A DNA stretch of 64,000 nucleotides, taken from positions 38,733,335 to 38,797,334 of the forward strand of contig CM036191.1 of assembly GCA_020631735.1 (NCBI GenBank), in the 5' to 3' direction. The position numbers and the translations under genes were made by a program. The notes below the pieces were generated by a model. The model did no database searches. It was not told where the DNA came from and saw only the letters and a list, made by a program, of their open reading frames with translations. Shown one piece after another: positions 10,692-22,655 of the stretch. This DNA comes from Saccharum officinarum. Lineage: Eukaryota > Streptophyta > Magnoliopsida > Poales > Poaceae. The stretch's first letter is position 1, and each line of letters opens with the position of its first letter.

Positions 10692-11700
10692 GGCCAGTCT
10701 CAATGCATGGTTTCATCTCCCGATTTCCAAGACGTGAAACTCAACATGAAATAGGATCGCTCTCACAATGTATAATTTCATTGCACGGTTTCATATATTT
10801 TTTTAGGCTTTTGTGGGTCCCATCGCTCTCTCTCTCTACCCCTTCCCAGCGCTGCGGCTCCGCTCACCACCATAGCGCTCGTGGCCGTCGGAGCCGCGAC
10901 CCACGGAGCTCGCACACGCGGCCAGCGCTGGCGCTCGTGGATGGAGCAGAGGTCGTCGCCGTAGCAGAAGGCGCTGCACGCCTCGAAGATCTTGGCCTTC
11001 CAGCTATCGCTGTCCGCTAGTCAGTTCGTCCAAATAAACAACAAATCGCCCACTAGTTAGTTCATCCATCGAGCTGTCGAAGCCCACGGAGATGGCACCG
11101 GCGGTGGTAGCACCGCCTACGCCTACACCCGTGCGCCTGGCGAGGCAAGCCGGAGCTCGCGGCGGAGAGGCTGTGCTGCTGTTGCTGCCGTGGTCGTGCC
11201 CGCGACCGGCAGACGCCCGCGCGGTGCTGCTCGTGCCTGCGGCCGGGGAGCCCACGCGCGGCGGCGAAGCGGTGCGGCTGCCGCTACTGCAGTCATGCCC
11301 GCGACCGGTGGCCTCGCCTCGTGGAGCCCGTGCCTGGCGGCGCCCATGGCCGGCGGAGCCGGAGCTCACGACCACGACCCTCTCGGTGGACCTCTGCTCG
11401 CACCGGCGGCCGCCCGGTGGACCTCTGCTCGTGGCTATGGAGGACCTATGCTCGTGGTGCAGCGGTGGCCTCGTCCACGGAATGCAACAGGGGATCTCCA
11501 CGGGATGAAACGACCGAACAGCCTCAGTGCGGGTTTCGTTTCGATTTCACGTTATTGGAAACGCCACCCGGCTCGTGTCGTGGGGATGAAACAAATCTCT
11601 TCTCTCTCCTGTTTGTTTCATGCAAAAAGTGTAGATTTACTGATATGGCATCCTATTAAATGTGCATGACACTCCTCATGAAACCCCATTGAGACTGGCC
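10692..11700. mobile_element. PIF/Harbinger-type non-autonomous element inside the LTR
   Basis: The inverted ends are GGCCAGTCTCAATG (left) and CATTGAGACTGGCC (right), and the similarity continues to 'ggtttcat'. It is flanked by TAA at 10689-10691 and 11701-11703. The empty site is seen directly in the other LTR, which reads 'gatctctaatacacacc' without the insert (near 20110). The outer 100-150 bases look like a MITE. The core (about 10850-11500) is very GC-rich, with internal duplicated phrases such as 'ggtggacctctgctcg'. The long overlapping ORFs in the core show no recognised domain and run on both strands, so I treat them as non-coding. Confidence 0.92.
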
Positions 11701-12454
11701 TAATACACACCAACAAGACTAAGTCACTAAGCTACTTACTCCTATGTGATAAAAGCTACACTAAGATTAGTACAAGAAAGTAAAGAGCAAGTGACTTGAT
11801 TCTTATACCAATGATGTAGAGAAGTAATGCACTTGAAGAATCAATCACAATGATCAACCACAAGAGAAATCCTCGGCAAAGAGATGACACAAGATTTTTA
11901 CCGAGGTTCACTTGCTTCCCGGTAAGCTACTCCTCGTTGAGGCGATACACCCACTTGTCGGTTCGCGAGCTAATCGACTATCAAGAGTCGAGCCCATGGC
12001 GGGTGCCGCACAACCGCACACAAGATGGGGATCCTCCAAGCCACGAGCTCCACTAGAGTATCCAATTTGCGAACTCCCGCGGGAAAGGATCAAGAACCCC
12101 TTACAACACTTGGTGAGGGCTCCAACAATCTCCAATTGTGAGCTCAATCACCTCCACTGCTCCAAGCCGTCTACCGTGTCGGGAAACACGGAAGAGTAAC
12201 AAGAAATCCGCAGCAACTCAAAGATCAAGTGCCTCTAGAATGCAACTCTCAAGCAATGCACTTGAATCTCACTCAATCTCACTCAAGATGTGCAACTAAG
12301 CAAAGAGATAAGTGGAGGGGTTGTTCTCTAGCTCAAAGGATGTCTCTAGGTCTTAGAGTATGCAAGAGTTGCCCTCAAACCCCGGCCAACTTCTATTTAT
12401 AGCGAAGGGGTATGCAGCTAGCGGTTACTGGACGCCACAGTTCAAAACGAGCTG

Positions 12455-12900
12455 ACCGGACGCACCAGTCAGGGTGACCGGACGCGTCCGGTCACTACAG
12501 GACAAGCGTGAACAGTGCGCGTCAGAAGTTACCGTTGCTGTGACCGGACGCGCTCTAGCGAATGACCGGACGCGCTGCACCTGGCATCCGGTCGGAGTCT
12601 AGTAAGCTCCCATCGCGACCGGACGCGTCCGATCGCACGTGACCGGACGCGCCGCACGTCCGATTAGCACTCCGCTGCGCTCTGCCCCTCTGGACGTCTG
12701 ACCGGATGCTTCGGTTCCGTGAGGGACCGGACACACCGGTCGTGCGCTCTACTTTTGCGCACAGGAGAACTGACCGGACGCGCTGGTCAGGCCAGACCAG
12801 CATCCGGTCAGAAACCCTAACACCCGCGCACCTGACAACTGTTGGGAACTGACCGGACGCGTCCGGTCAAATCGCGACCGCGTTCGATGCAGCGTCCGGT
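12455..12900. repeat. Palindromic GACCGGACGCG array (left LTR)
   Basis: The same motif family as in the solo LTR, here with cytosine-to-thymine type variants (e.g. gaccggatgc, gcatccggtc). It lies just upstream of the TATA box in transcription sense. Confidence 0.85.
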
Positions 12901-13558
12901 CACCACAGTGACCGCCGTTCGCCTCCGTTTCTTTTCTGACTTTCGGTGCAGTAGAAAATAAGAATTTCACTTCTCCAAAAAGCGTTGAATCCCGCCTCAC
13001 AAGCTCGGTAGGAGGGAGAGAGGAACCCAAACCCCTCTCTATCACTTAAACTCCACCGCCTTCGCAAAAGTGTGTTAACACCACCAAGTGTACACCACCA
13101 TGCGCATGTGTGTTAGCATTTCACAAACATTTTCCAAGGCGTTATGTTAGCTTTTTACTAGATCCTAATGCATATGCTCAAGACAATGATCTAGTGGCAC
13201 TTGATTCCCGAGCTAACCGTGATTGCCCCTCTTGATAGTTGGCTATGTATCATAAACCCGGTCAATCACTTCTCTACTCATCTTAGACCGGCAAAAGAAA
13301 AACCCCTATGGTTATACCTTTGCCTTGCGCTCTTAGATCCTTCTCCTCCACTTGATCATCATGTCCATCATATTATGTGCATCTTCACCATGATCATCAT
13401 TTCATGTCCATGCACCATCTCTTTGTGATCTTGTGGTCACCACTCCTTGCCATATACACCTTCATCACATGTGTTGCTTATGCCTAACTCAAAACACTTA
13501 ACACATGGCATTAGCAACTTGGTGTCATTAATTACCAAAACCAAACTTGGGCTTTTAA

Positions 13559-13571
13559 TCTTCCCCTTTTT
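13559..13571 (-). promoter_or_regulatory. Polypurine tract of the Copia element
   Basis: In sense (minus strand) the sequence is aaaaaggggaaga, directly before the 3' LTR. It primes plus-strand DNA synthesis in LTR retrotransposons. Confidence 0.75.
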
Positions 13572-14618
13572 GGTAATTGATGACAACCATCACAAAGATA
13601 TGAAATGAAATCAATTTTAAATTTTGATAGTTTTAGCTCCCCCTACATATGTGCTTCCATGAGTTTGGTTCGATTGTGCACATATATATGGATTTGAATT
13701 TTGGGAGAGTTACTACTATCAAATTGATGCTAAGGTATATAGAATGGACCTTTGAAGCGTGATACCAATCGGAGTTGCCTTTATATACCATCCTTAGCAT
13801 CGATGTAGCTAGACACCACTTGTAATACATCACTTGTAAAGATCACAAACACTAAAGTACCCCATGATATCAACATTATAAGTAAAAGGTGTCTAGATAT
13901 CGCTTGTAAAGCTACTCTCAACAAATCATCATTCAAGTTCTATTTCTAGCAATCACCATACAATCATGAATATGAATTTAAGCTTTGCAATGCAACAATT
14001 CATCATGTTAATGCACATACAAATGCAAAAAATAATTCATGAGCTTGCTCCCCCTACTTGTGTGCTCAATTTTAATTGATCCTTTTCCAATGTCATTCTC
14101 TCCCCCTTACTATATCTTTCTCTCCCTTTGCAACTTAACTTTTTATCTTTGTGACTTTTCTCTCCCTCTTTGTCAACAATCACCAAAAAGGTGCTAATTT
14201 TAGTGAGAGATAAGTCAATCAATATGAGGGAGTCCAAATTATGGTTCAATCTAGATCACTTGCCTAGAATATGTAATTCGGTTTGACCCAAGGACAAGCT
14301 TCTTCACACCTCATAAAGTATAAGGGTTATCTTGACCATGTTGAATTACACATCATGAGCTCATTTTCTAGATTCAACACTAGGTTTGCAAGCCCACAAA
14401 CATGTCATATGCTACCACTAGATCAATCAACACATAGAAGCAGTAGCGGTACCATATATACATCAAAATCATTTGATTTTCATGAATGAGCCTATTTGTC
14501 ATGCAAATATGTCTATATGTTCTAACCATGTCCTTAGCAAAGTATGAATGATATGCCAAACAACTTTACCTTGCTATGTTGGAGGAGAGGCATGTCATAT
14601 AAGAATGTGGGGGTGCAC
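13572..14618 (-). other. Copia 3' internal region, non-coding
   Basis: About 1 kb separates the RNase H end from the polypurine tract. It is AT-rich with many stops in all frames. Some Sireviruses carry an env-like ORF here; I see none. Confidence 0.6.
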
Positions 14619-15278
14619 TCATTTCAAGTTGGAGAAGTCAAGTATGTTCAACTCATTCTTCAACTTGTAAAATCTCTTTTCATCAAGTGGCTTTGTGAAT
14701 ATGTCGGCTAGTTGATCTTCGGTGCCAATGCTCTCAATGCTAATATCACCCTTTTGTTGATGGTCTCTTATAAAGTGATGTCTTATGTCGATGTGCTTGG
14801 TTCTTGAATGTTGAACCAGATTTTGAGTCATCTTGATAGCACTTTCATTGTCACAAAACAATGGTACATTCTTGAACTTGATTCCAAAATCATTTAAGGT
14901 GGCCTTCATCCAAAGCAATTGTGCACAACAACTACCGGCACTTATGTATTCGGCCTCGGCGGTAGATAGTGCAATACTATTTTGTTTCTTTGATGACTAT
15001 GAAACAAGAGACCTTCCAAGCAATTAACAAGTGCCACTTGTGCTCATTCTATCAATCTTGCAACCACCATAGTCGGAATCTGAATATCCAATCAACTCAA
15101 AATTAGACCCCTTTGGAAACCATAATCCAACATCATGAGTGCCCTTAAGATATCTCAATATCCTCTTGGTTGCTTTCAAGTGACTTTCTCTAGGTGAAGC
15201 TTGATATCTTGCACACTTGCACACACTAAACATCACATCCGGCCTAGAAGCGGTGACATAGAGCAAACTTCCAATCAT
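14619..15278 (-). pseudogene. Copia RNase H region
   Basis: In sense the frame reads MIGSLLYVTASRPDV, then GYSDSDYGG (RNase H catalytic Asp context), and after a break PLFCDNESAIKM and KHIDIRHHFIRD near the C-terminus. The two parts (15278-15024 and 14918-14619) are separated by stops and a frame change. The end ...LNILDFSNLK lies at 14619. Domain identity is secure; function is lost. Confidence 0.88.
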
Positions 15279-15287
15279 AGACCGGTA

Positions 15288-16103
15288 TTACTTTTGATCT
15301 ACCATGTTTCCACTAGCATCAATACCTAATTGATCATTTGTGCCCATTGGTGTACTCATTGGCTTAGCATCTTGCAATCCAAACTTCTTGATCATGTCTT
15401 TGATGTACTTGCCTTGACTTACAAAAGTGTCATTCTTAATTTGCTTGATTTGAAGTCTAAGGAAGTAACTAAGCTCTCCAATCATAGACATCTCAAACTC
15501 ATTAGCCATCATATTTCCAAATTCTTCACAAAAGTCTTGATTAGTTAATCCAAAGATAATGTCATCTATATAGATTTGCAACACAAACAAGTCATTTCCA
15601 AGCTTCTTGGTGAAGAGAGTGGTGTCAACCTTTCCTATCTTGAACCCTTTAGAGAGGAGAAAGTCCCTCAACCTCTCATACCATGCTCTAGGTGCTTGCT
15701 TCAAACTATACAATGCCTTCTTTAGCTTGTAAATATGGTCGGGCTTCTTGTCATCTTCAAAACCAGGAGGTTGCTCAACATAGACTTCTTCATTGATGTA
15801 GCCATTGAGAAATGCACTCTTGACATCCATTTGATAGAGCTTGATGTTGTGTCCACAAGCATATGCTAATAAGATTCTAATAGCCTCCAATCTTGCAACG
15901 GGTGCATATGTCTCTCCAAAGTCAAGATCCTCAACTTGAGTGTATCCTTGTGCTACTAATCTTGCTTTGTTCCTCACAACCATGCCATCTTGATCTTGCT
16001 TGTTTCTAAAAACCGACTTAGTACCAATCACATTGTAGTTCTTTGGCCTCTCAACAAGTTTCCAAACTTGATTTCTAGCAAAGTTGTTTAGCTCTTCATG
16101 CAT
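15288..16103 (-). pseudogene. Copia reverse transcriptase region
   Basis: The 271-codon open segment contains the Copia RT hallmarks: [23 protein letters not shown] (first catalytic Asp), [10 protein letters not shown] and the YIDDIIF box (YxDD). It is interrupted by stops just before the RNase H part and upstream of 16103, so only this block is continuous. It would be part of a cytoplasmic virus-like particle polyprotein. The intact block makes the family call certain. Confidence 0.93.
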
Positions 16104-16274
16104 GGCATTTACTCAATCGGAATCCTTTAAAGCATCTTCTAATTTCTTAGGTTCTTCAAGTGACACAAATGAGTAATGCTCACAAAAGGATGCTAGCCTT
16201 GATCTAGTTTGAACACCACTTTGAATTCCACCAATGATTTGGTCCAATGGATGATCTCTTGCAGTGCTAGTAGG

Positions 16275-17336
16275 TTAGAGTATTGGGAGTTGATTGCTTC
16301 TACTTGTTTGACCTTGAACTTGAGCTTCATCATGAGTACTACTAGAGCTTGCTTGATTTGTATCAATTTGCACACTTTGGTTGATCATATGAATATCATC
16401 ATCATTAACTTGCCTTGGCCTAACATCACCAATGTCCATGTTCTTCATTGCATTTGACAATTGATCTCCTCTCATATCATCAAGGTTTTGAGCTTCATTT
16501 TGAGACCCTTGGGTTTCATCAAATTCAACATCATGAACTTCTTCCAAGGTGCTATTTGTGAGATTCCAAACTCTATATGCTTTGCTTGTGGTAGAATAAC
16601 AAAGTAAGAACCCTTCATCACATTTCTTTTCAAACTTGCTCAATCTAGTGCCTTTCTTGAGAATATAGCATTTGCAACCAAACACTCTAAAGTATGCAAT
16701 GTTGGGCTTTCTTCCATTCAATAGCTCATATGGTGTCTTTCCAAGCTTCCCATGGCAATAGAGACGGTTGCTACAATAGCAAGCCGTGTTGATGGCTTCA
16801 CTCCAAAATGAATGACTCACATTGTATTCGCTAAGCATTGATCTAGCCATATTAATCAAGGTTCTATTTTTCCTTTCAACTACACCATTGGATTGAGGAG
16901 TGTATGTTGGTGAGAATTGATGTCCAATACCAAGATCATCACACAAATCTTCAATTCTTGTGTTCTTGAACTCACTACCATTGTCACTTCTTATCTTCTT
17001 GATGGTAGTTTCAAACTCATTTTGCACCCTCTTGACAAAAGATTTGAATAGATCATAAACATCACTCTTGTCATAAAGAAAGAACACCCAAGTGTATCTA
17101 GTGTAGTCATCCACTATCACAAAACCATACTTGTTCCCACCAATGCTAGTGTATGTTGTTGGCCCAAATAAGTCCATGTGCAATAGCTCAAATACCTCTG
17201 ATGTGCTTATTTCACTCTTAGTAGGATGTGCATTTCTAACTTTTTTGCCGGCTTGACAAACACTACATGGTTTATCCTTCTCAAAGGTGACATCCTTCAA
17301 TCCTCTAACTAAGTCATGCCTCAAAAGTTTGTTCAA
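16275..17336 (-). pseudogene. Copia integrase region
   Basis: In sense the frame follows the His-x-His pair of the pre-integrase region and contains CSVCQAGK (zinc-binding Cys pair), MDLFGP (first catalytic Asp), IRSDNGSEF (second Asp) and SNGVVERKNRTL (catalytic Glu), i.e. a complete D,D-E set. One TAA stop (17337-17339) splits it from the protease side. The downstream link to RT (16275-16103) is also shifted. Confidence 0.92.
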
Positions 17337-17790
17337 TTATTTCATTCCAACATGACCAAGCCTTCTATGCCATAACCATCCCATACTAGATTTGCTAAGC
17401 AAGCAAGATGTCAATTGTGTTTCACTATCATTGAAGTCAACCAAGTATAAGCTACCATGTCTAAATCCTTTGAATATCAAATTTGATCCATCAACACTTA
17501 TGACTTCAACATCATCACTACCAAATATGCACTTGAAGCCAAGATCACAAAGTTGTGCCATCGATAAAAGATTGAAATCCAAGCTCTCAACTAGCAACAC
17601 ATTAGATATGCTCATGTCATTTGAGATAGCAATTTTACCAAGCCCCTTGACCTTTCCTTTCTTGTTGTTGCCGAAAGTGATAGCATCAAAATCACCATTT
17701 TGACTTGTATCAATTGATTTGAACATACAAGAATCTCCGGTCATATGTTGAGTGCACCCACTATCAAGCACCCAATGCCTTTCTCCAGCT
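17337..17790 (-). pseudogene. Copia protease and pre-integrase region
   Basis: In sense it reads LDSGCTQHMTGD, the aspartic protease motif (DSG) in the context seen in Sirevirus-type elements. It ends with WLWHRRLGHVGMK, the start of the integrase HHCC zinc finger, and then a TAA stop. Confidence 0.88.
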
Positions 17791-18545
17791 TTGTAATTGA
17801 CCTATAAGACAAGATCAATTCTTTTTAGGTACCCAAACTTATTTGGGTCCTCCAAGGTTAGTGACCAAGCTCTTTGGTACCCAAATGGCTTTCTTCTTTG
17901 AGCCCATCCATGGTGTACCAATGAACTTAGCATGAACACCATTTGTACCCTTGGTAAGCATATAGAAAGAATTAAACTTAATTGAGGATACATTAGCATT
18001 GGATTTCTTGTTCATGCATTGTTGCTCTATGTGACTAACTTGCTTGCACACTTTGCAATAGCTACCATTGTTCTTCACAAAACGAGTCTTGTGAGGAGCA
18101 AAAGTGGCCTTGCCTTTCTTGGGGTTATAGCCCAATCTCTCTTTGTAGAGAGAAGCTCTTTGGCTACCCAAGCACATAAGCAAGCGGTCCTCACCACCAT
18201 AAGCCTTAGCTAAGGTGTGACTGAGCTCTTTTACCTCCTTGAGATTTTCATTCTCAACTATAAGTGTGGAGTCACAAGTGAAACCATCACTACTAGATGA
18301 GGATGATGTAGATGCGCTACATGAAGGGTTAGTGGGAGCAACAACAATAGGCTTATGAAAAGTTTCATCAATTATATCACATGATATGCCTATGTTGCAA
18401 GTTTTAGCTTTCTCAACATTAGTTGGCATGTTTTCATATTTTTCAACTAGAGAGGAATGAGCTTCTTCAAGCTTAGTGTGAGACTTTTGAAGCTTCTTAT
18501 GGTCTACCTTTAGACTCTCATAAGATGTCCTAAGCTCATCAAGTT
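17790..18545 (-). pseudogene. Copia Gag C-terminal part with second zinc knuckle
   Basis: The open segment (18429-17839) contains CKVCKQVSHIEQQC, a CX2CX4HX4C knuckle, then continues towards the protease after a frame change near 17840-17800. Upstream is a coiled-coil-like Glu/Lys-rich stretch that joins the 18547-18768 segment through one TAA stop. A serine-rich run lies in the middle. Confidence 0.8.
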
Positions 18546-18546
18546 C

Positions 18547-19895
18547 TTACATAAGGTTTTTCTTATCCTTAATCAAGCTCTTGCACTCCTTTCTAGATTC
18601 TTTAAAATGTTGAGTGCAATCTTCTAGCATAGTGATTAGTTCATCTTTAGTGAATTCTTCTTCATCACTATCACTATCACTAGCATTATCATGATCACTC
18701 TCATCGTTGGATGATACCTTAGCGGCCTTAACCATGAAGCATAATGGAGTGTCGAAGAGGGAGACCATCTCTTGGATGGCAATGCTAGCATGTCTCTTCT
18801 TCTTGCTCTTGTTGTCATCCTCATCATCACTTGAGGAATCATCACTATCCCATGTAGCAACATGAGAATCGTTTTTCTTCTTATGAGAACTCTCCTTTTT
18901 TGCTTCTTCTTTTGCTTCTTCTTCTCCTTTTTGATAGCATCTTCATCATCACTATCATAAGGACACTTTGCAATGAGATGGTCCTTGCTATGACATCTAA
19001 AGCATCTCATGTTATGCTCATTCTTCTTGGATGAGTTCTTCCTCCTCCTTGCACGATAGCCCTTCTTCTTCATGAATTTGCTAAATTGCTTGACAAAAAG
19101 AGCCATCTTCTCACCAATGTCATCACTATCACAAGAGCTTGAGTCTTCATCACTTAATGATTCAATCTTGGATTTGCCCTTGGATGTGGTGGCTTTGAAT
19201 GCCACACTCTTCTTCTTCTCATCATTCTTCTTCTCACTTTCCTTCTTCTTCTTTTTGACCAACTCCTTTTTCTCATTATCTTCTCTATATGAATCATCGA
19301 TCATCACTTCTTGGAATACTTGTTGAGGAGTTGAATCCTTCAATGTAGTTCTCACTAGCACGGTGATCAATGTATCAAATCTCTTGGGCAAGCTTCTCAA
19401 GAACTTCATAGAGAATTGGTTGTCCTTGACCTCCTCACCAAGTGCCTTGAGCTCATTGACAATGACTTGCAATCGATGAAACATTTCCGGTATACTCTCA
19501 TCTTCTTGCATCTTGAAGCTAGAAAACTTTTCTTGCAAGATATATGCTTTAGCGGTCTTTGTGCCTTCAGTGCCCTCAAAAGTTTCTTCTAGCTTGGCCC
19601 AAGCATCATGTGCAACTTCTATGTTCTTCACTTGCTGAAATGTCTTGTCATCTAATGCCTCATGAAGAGCACTAATGGCAATGTCATTGCATTGGAGCTT
19701 CTTCTCTTCCACCGATGTAGGTGCTTCCGGATTAGCAACCTCAAATTTTGTTTCGGTGACCTTCCACACTTCTCTATTGATTGACTTTAGGTGTGCAGTC
19801 ATTTTAACCTTCCAATATGCATAATTTGTGCCATCAAAGTGAGGTGCCTTCTTGGAGTTGTTGATGTGCAAGCTTAATTGAGCCATTTTTTTCAC
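18547..19895 (-). pseudogene. Copia Gag N-terminal part
   Basis: It starts MKKMAQLSLHIN and includes FDGTNYAYWKVKM, the start of the plant Copia Gag (DUF4219/UBN2) fold, then a Lys-rich hinge and the knuckle CFRCHSKDHLIAKC (CX2CX4HX4C). A frameshift in the Lys/Gln-rich stretch near 18890 diverts the frame. The true continuation is seen at 18768-18547 (MVSLFDTPLCFM...). This domain builds the virus-like particle and binds RNA. Confidence 0.9.
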
Positions 19896-19929
19896 CGTAG
19901 GTTGTTAAGCCTCAAATAAATGGTGCCTC

Positions 19930-19942
19930 GGCTCCGATACCA
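19930..19942 (-). promoter_or_regulatory. Primer-binding site, initiator tRNA-Met
   Basis: In sense it reads TGGTATCGGAGCC, two bases after the 5' LTR end. It differs by one base from the usual TGGTATCAGAGCC complement of the initiator methionine tRNA 3' end. Confidence 0.88.
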
Positions 19943-20800
19943 CTTGTAAGGTCCAAATGGCTAGAGGGGGTGAATAGCCTATTTAAAAATCTACAAGCTT
20001 CACTAAACAACCATGTTAGTATAAAAGATGGCTAAGCTAATTCTAGCACTAGCTCAACTACACTATGCAAGCCACCTATATAATTCTAGTGAAGCAAGGC
20101 TATGATCTCTAATACACACCAACAAGACTAAGTCACTAAGCTACTTACTCCTATGTGATAAAAGCTACACTAAGATTAGTATAAGAAAGTAAAGAGCAAG
20201 TGACTTGATTCTTATACCAATGATGTAGAGAAGTAATGCACTTGAAGAATCAATCACAATGATCAACCATAAGAGAAATCCTCGGCAAAGAGATGACACA
20301 AGATTTTTACCGAGGTTCACTTGCTTCCCGGCAAGCTACTCCTCGTTGAGGCGATACACCCACTTGTCGGTTCGCGAGCTAATCGACTATCAAGAGTCGA
20401 GCCCACGGCAGGCACCGCACAACCGCACACAAGATGGGGATCCTCCAAGCCACGAGCTCCACTAGAGTATCCAATTTGCGAACTCCCGCGAGGAAGGATC
20501 AAGAACCCCTTACAACACTTGGTGAGGGCTCCAACAATCTCCAATTGTGAGCTCAATCACCTCCACTGCTCCAAGCCATCTACCGTGTTGGGAAACACGA
20601 AAGAGTAACAAGAATTCTGCAGCAACTCGAATATCAAGTGCCTCTAGAATGCAACTCTCAAGCATTGCACTTGAATCTCACTCAATCTCACTCAAGATGT
20701 GCAACTAAGCAAAGAGATGAGTGGAGGGGTTGTTCTCTAGCTCAAAGGATGTCTCTAAGTCTCAGAGTATGCAAGAGTTGCCCTCAAACCCCGGCCAACT

Positions 20801-20810
20801 TCTATTTATA
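20801..20810 (-). promoter_or_regulatory. TATA box of the 5' LTR promoter
   Basis: The minus strand reads TATAAATAGA, with the CpG-rich palindrome array immediately upstream in sense. This would have driven the genomic transcript of the element. Confidence 0.65.
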
Positions 20811-20859
20811 GCGAAGGGGTACGCAGCTAGCCGTTACCGGACGACACAGTTCAAAACGA

Positions 20860-21312
20860 GCTGACCGGACGCACCGGTCAGGGTGACCGGACGCGTCCGG
20901 TCACTACAGGACAAGCATGAACAGTCGCGTTAGAAGTTACCGTTGCTGTGATCGGACGCGCTCTAGCGAATGACCGGACGCGCTGCACCTAGCGTCCAGT
21001 CAGAGTCTAGTAAGCTCCCACCACGACCGGACGCATCCGATCGCACGTGACCCGACGCGCCGCGCGTCCGATTAGCACTCCGTTGCGCTCTGCCCCTCTG
21101 GACGTCTGACCGGACGCTCTGGTTCCGTGAGGGACCGGACGTGCTGGTCGCGCGCTCTACTTCTGCGCACAGGAGAACTGACCGGACACGCTGGTCAGGC
21201 CAGACTAGCGTCCGGTCAGAAACCCTAACACCCGCACGCCTGACAACTGCTGGGAACTGACCGGACGCGTCCGGTCAAACCGCGATCGCGTCCGGTGCAG
21301 CGTCCGGTCACC
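20860..21312. repeat. Palindromic GACCGGACGCG array (right LTR)
   Basis: About a dozen copies or half-sites, including the exact palindrome gaccggacgcgtccggtc twice. Spacing and order match the left LTR. Confidence 0.85.
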
Positions 21313-21970
21313 ATAGTGACCGCCGTTTGCCTCCGTTTCTTTTCCGACTTCTGGCGCAGTAGAAAATAGGCATTTCACTTCTCCAAAAAGCGCCAAATCC
21401 CGCCTCGCAAGCTCGGCGGGAGGGAGAGAGGAACCCAAACCCCTCTCTACCACTTAAACTCTACCGCCTTCGTAAAAGTGTGCTAACACCACCAAGTGTA
21501 CACCACCATGTGCATGTGTGTTACCATTTCAAAAACATTTTCCAAGGCATTATGTTAGCTTTTTACTAGATCCTAATGCATATGCTCAAGACAATAATCT
21601 AGTGGCACTTGATTCCCGAGCTAACCGTGATTGCCCCTCTTGATAGTCGGCTATGTATCCTAAACCCGGTCAATCACTTCTCTACTCATCTTAGACCGAC
21701 AAAAGGAAAACCCCAATAGTTATACCTTTGCCTTGCGCTCTTAGATCCTTCTCCTCCACTTGATCATCATGTCCATCATATTATGTGCATCTCCACCATG
21801 ATCATTATTTCATGTCCATGCACCATCTCTTTGTGATCTTATGGTCACCACTCCTTGCCACATACACCTTCATCACATGTGTTGCTTATGCCTAACTCAA
21901 AACACTTAACACATGGCATTAGCAACTTGGTGTCATTAATTACCAAAACCAAACTTGGGCTTTTAGCCGC

Positions 21971-22655
21971 TCTCCCCAGAATACCTCGTTCGGAGCGCCC
22001 CAACAGCGCTCCCGTGCAGGCCATGCATCGTGGTTCTGGTGCATAAGCGTCTCGGCCTCCACCGCGATGCACGCGATACCCTCGATGCCCGCAGGTGCGA
22101 CGCGCCTTTAGAACAACCCAATGAGGACGTATTGGTCCATCAGGACCAGCAAGGCAGTGGGTCATGCACCGCGGTTCTGGTGCATGAGCGTCTCGGCCTC
22201 CACTGCGATGCACGCGACGGCCTTGACGCCCGCAGGCGTGCCTACAACGATGCGAGGGAGGGGGCTAGCCGCGGCTACCACCCACATCATGGCAGATGCT
22301 ATGACAGCAGTGAGGGCCAAAGCCCGAGCCCCGACTTGCTAGGACCTTAGGCCTTTGGCTGACACACCCTCAAGGGCAAGACAAAGCGAGACGAGGACGT
22401 CGTGAAGGTGCCTCCGACTGTCCCAACAAGAGGAAGAACAAGTGGCAGCGCGGGGGCTCGCTCGTGGCCACCGCCGACTGTAAGGAGGGTCAGAAGCCCA
22501 CCGAGGGAACCTCGAACCACTTTGAGAAGCTGCTCGAAGGGCCATGCTCGAACCATGCTTTTCCCGTCAAGCACCTATACAAAGACTGCATCCTCTTGAA
22601 GCGGTTCTTGTCCGAAAGCTCTAACAAGGGGGAGCATAGGAAGGAGCCTAGCTAG
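21971..22655 (+). pseudogene. Gypsy gag, resumed after the Copia insertion
   Basis: The plus-strand frame contains NDAREGASRGYHPHHGR and SSEGQSPSPDLLGP, then after a gap and frame change HFEKLLEGPCSNHAFPVKH and KDCILLKRFLS. These are recognisable as N-terminal and C-terminal parts of a common grass Gypsy Gag. The central capsid segment that normally lies between them is missing: the join is near 22350-22390. A duplicated 'cggttctggtgcat.agcgtctcgg' phrase occurs at about 22030 and 22170. Confidence 0.75.

Larger units (their letters stand above)
10523..13557 (-). repeat. 3' LTR of the Copia element (left), with insertion
   Basis: It starts tgtaaggtcc and ends gggctttta. In sense its first bases are TA, where the solo LTR has TG, so the canonical TG has probably mutated. 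It is 3,035 bp against 2,021 bp for its partner. The extra length is explained by the 1,009-bp TIR element at 10692-11700 plus its 3-bp duplication. A minus-strand TATA box (tataaataga) lies at 12392-12401. Confidence 0.93.
10523..21965 (-). mobile_element. Full-length Sirevirus-type Ty1/Copia element
   Basis: LTRs at 10523-13557 and 19945-21965 flank a minus-strand gag-pol region. The target duplication gccgc is perfect (10518-10522 and 21966-21970). A tRNA-iMet primer site (19930-19942) and a polypurine tract (13559-13571) sit at the right places. Domain order in sense is Gag with a zinc knuckle, second knuckle, protease, integrase, reverse transcriptase, RNase H, i.e. Copia. The Sirevirus (SIRE/Maximus) lineage is inferred from long LTRs, the extended Lys-rich Gag, the HMTGD protease context and the CpG palindrome arrays upstream of the TATA box. 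Coding is broken by several stops and frameshifts, so it is not autonomous. It inserted into the Gypsy gag region. In the first 165 or so LTR bases I count about five differences by eye, so it is not very recent. Confidence 0.95.
19945..21965 (-). repeat. 5' LTR of the Copia element (right)
   Basis: The uninterrupted 2,021-bp LTR starts tgtaaggtcc and ends gggctttta. A minus-strand TATA box (tataaataga, 20801-20810) lies below the palindrome array (20860-21312). The same array order, TATA and tail blocks are present in the left LTR. Confidence 0.95.

Noticed and set aside
11004..11669. Overlapping ORFs on both strands in the Harbinger insert
   Set aside because: GC-rich sequence without stops gives open frames in many phases at once; no recognised protein.
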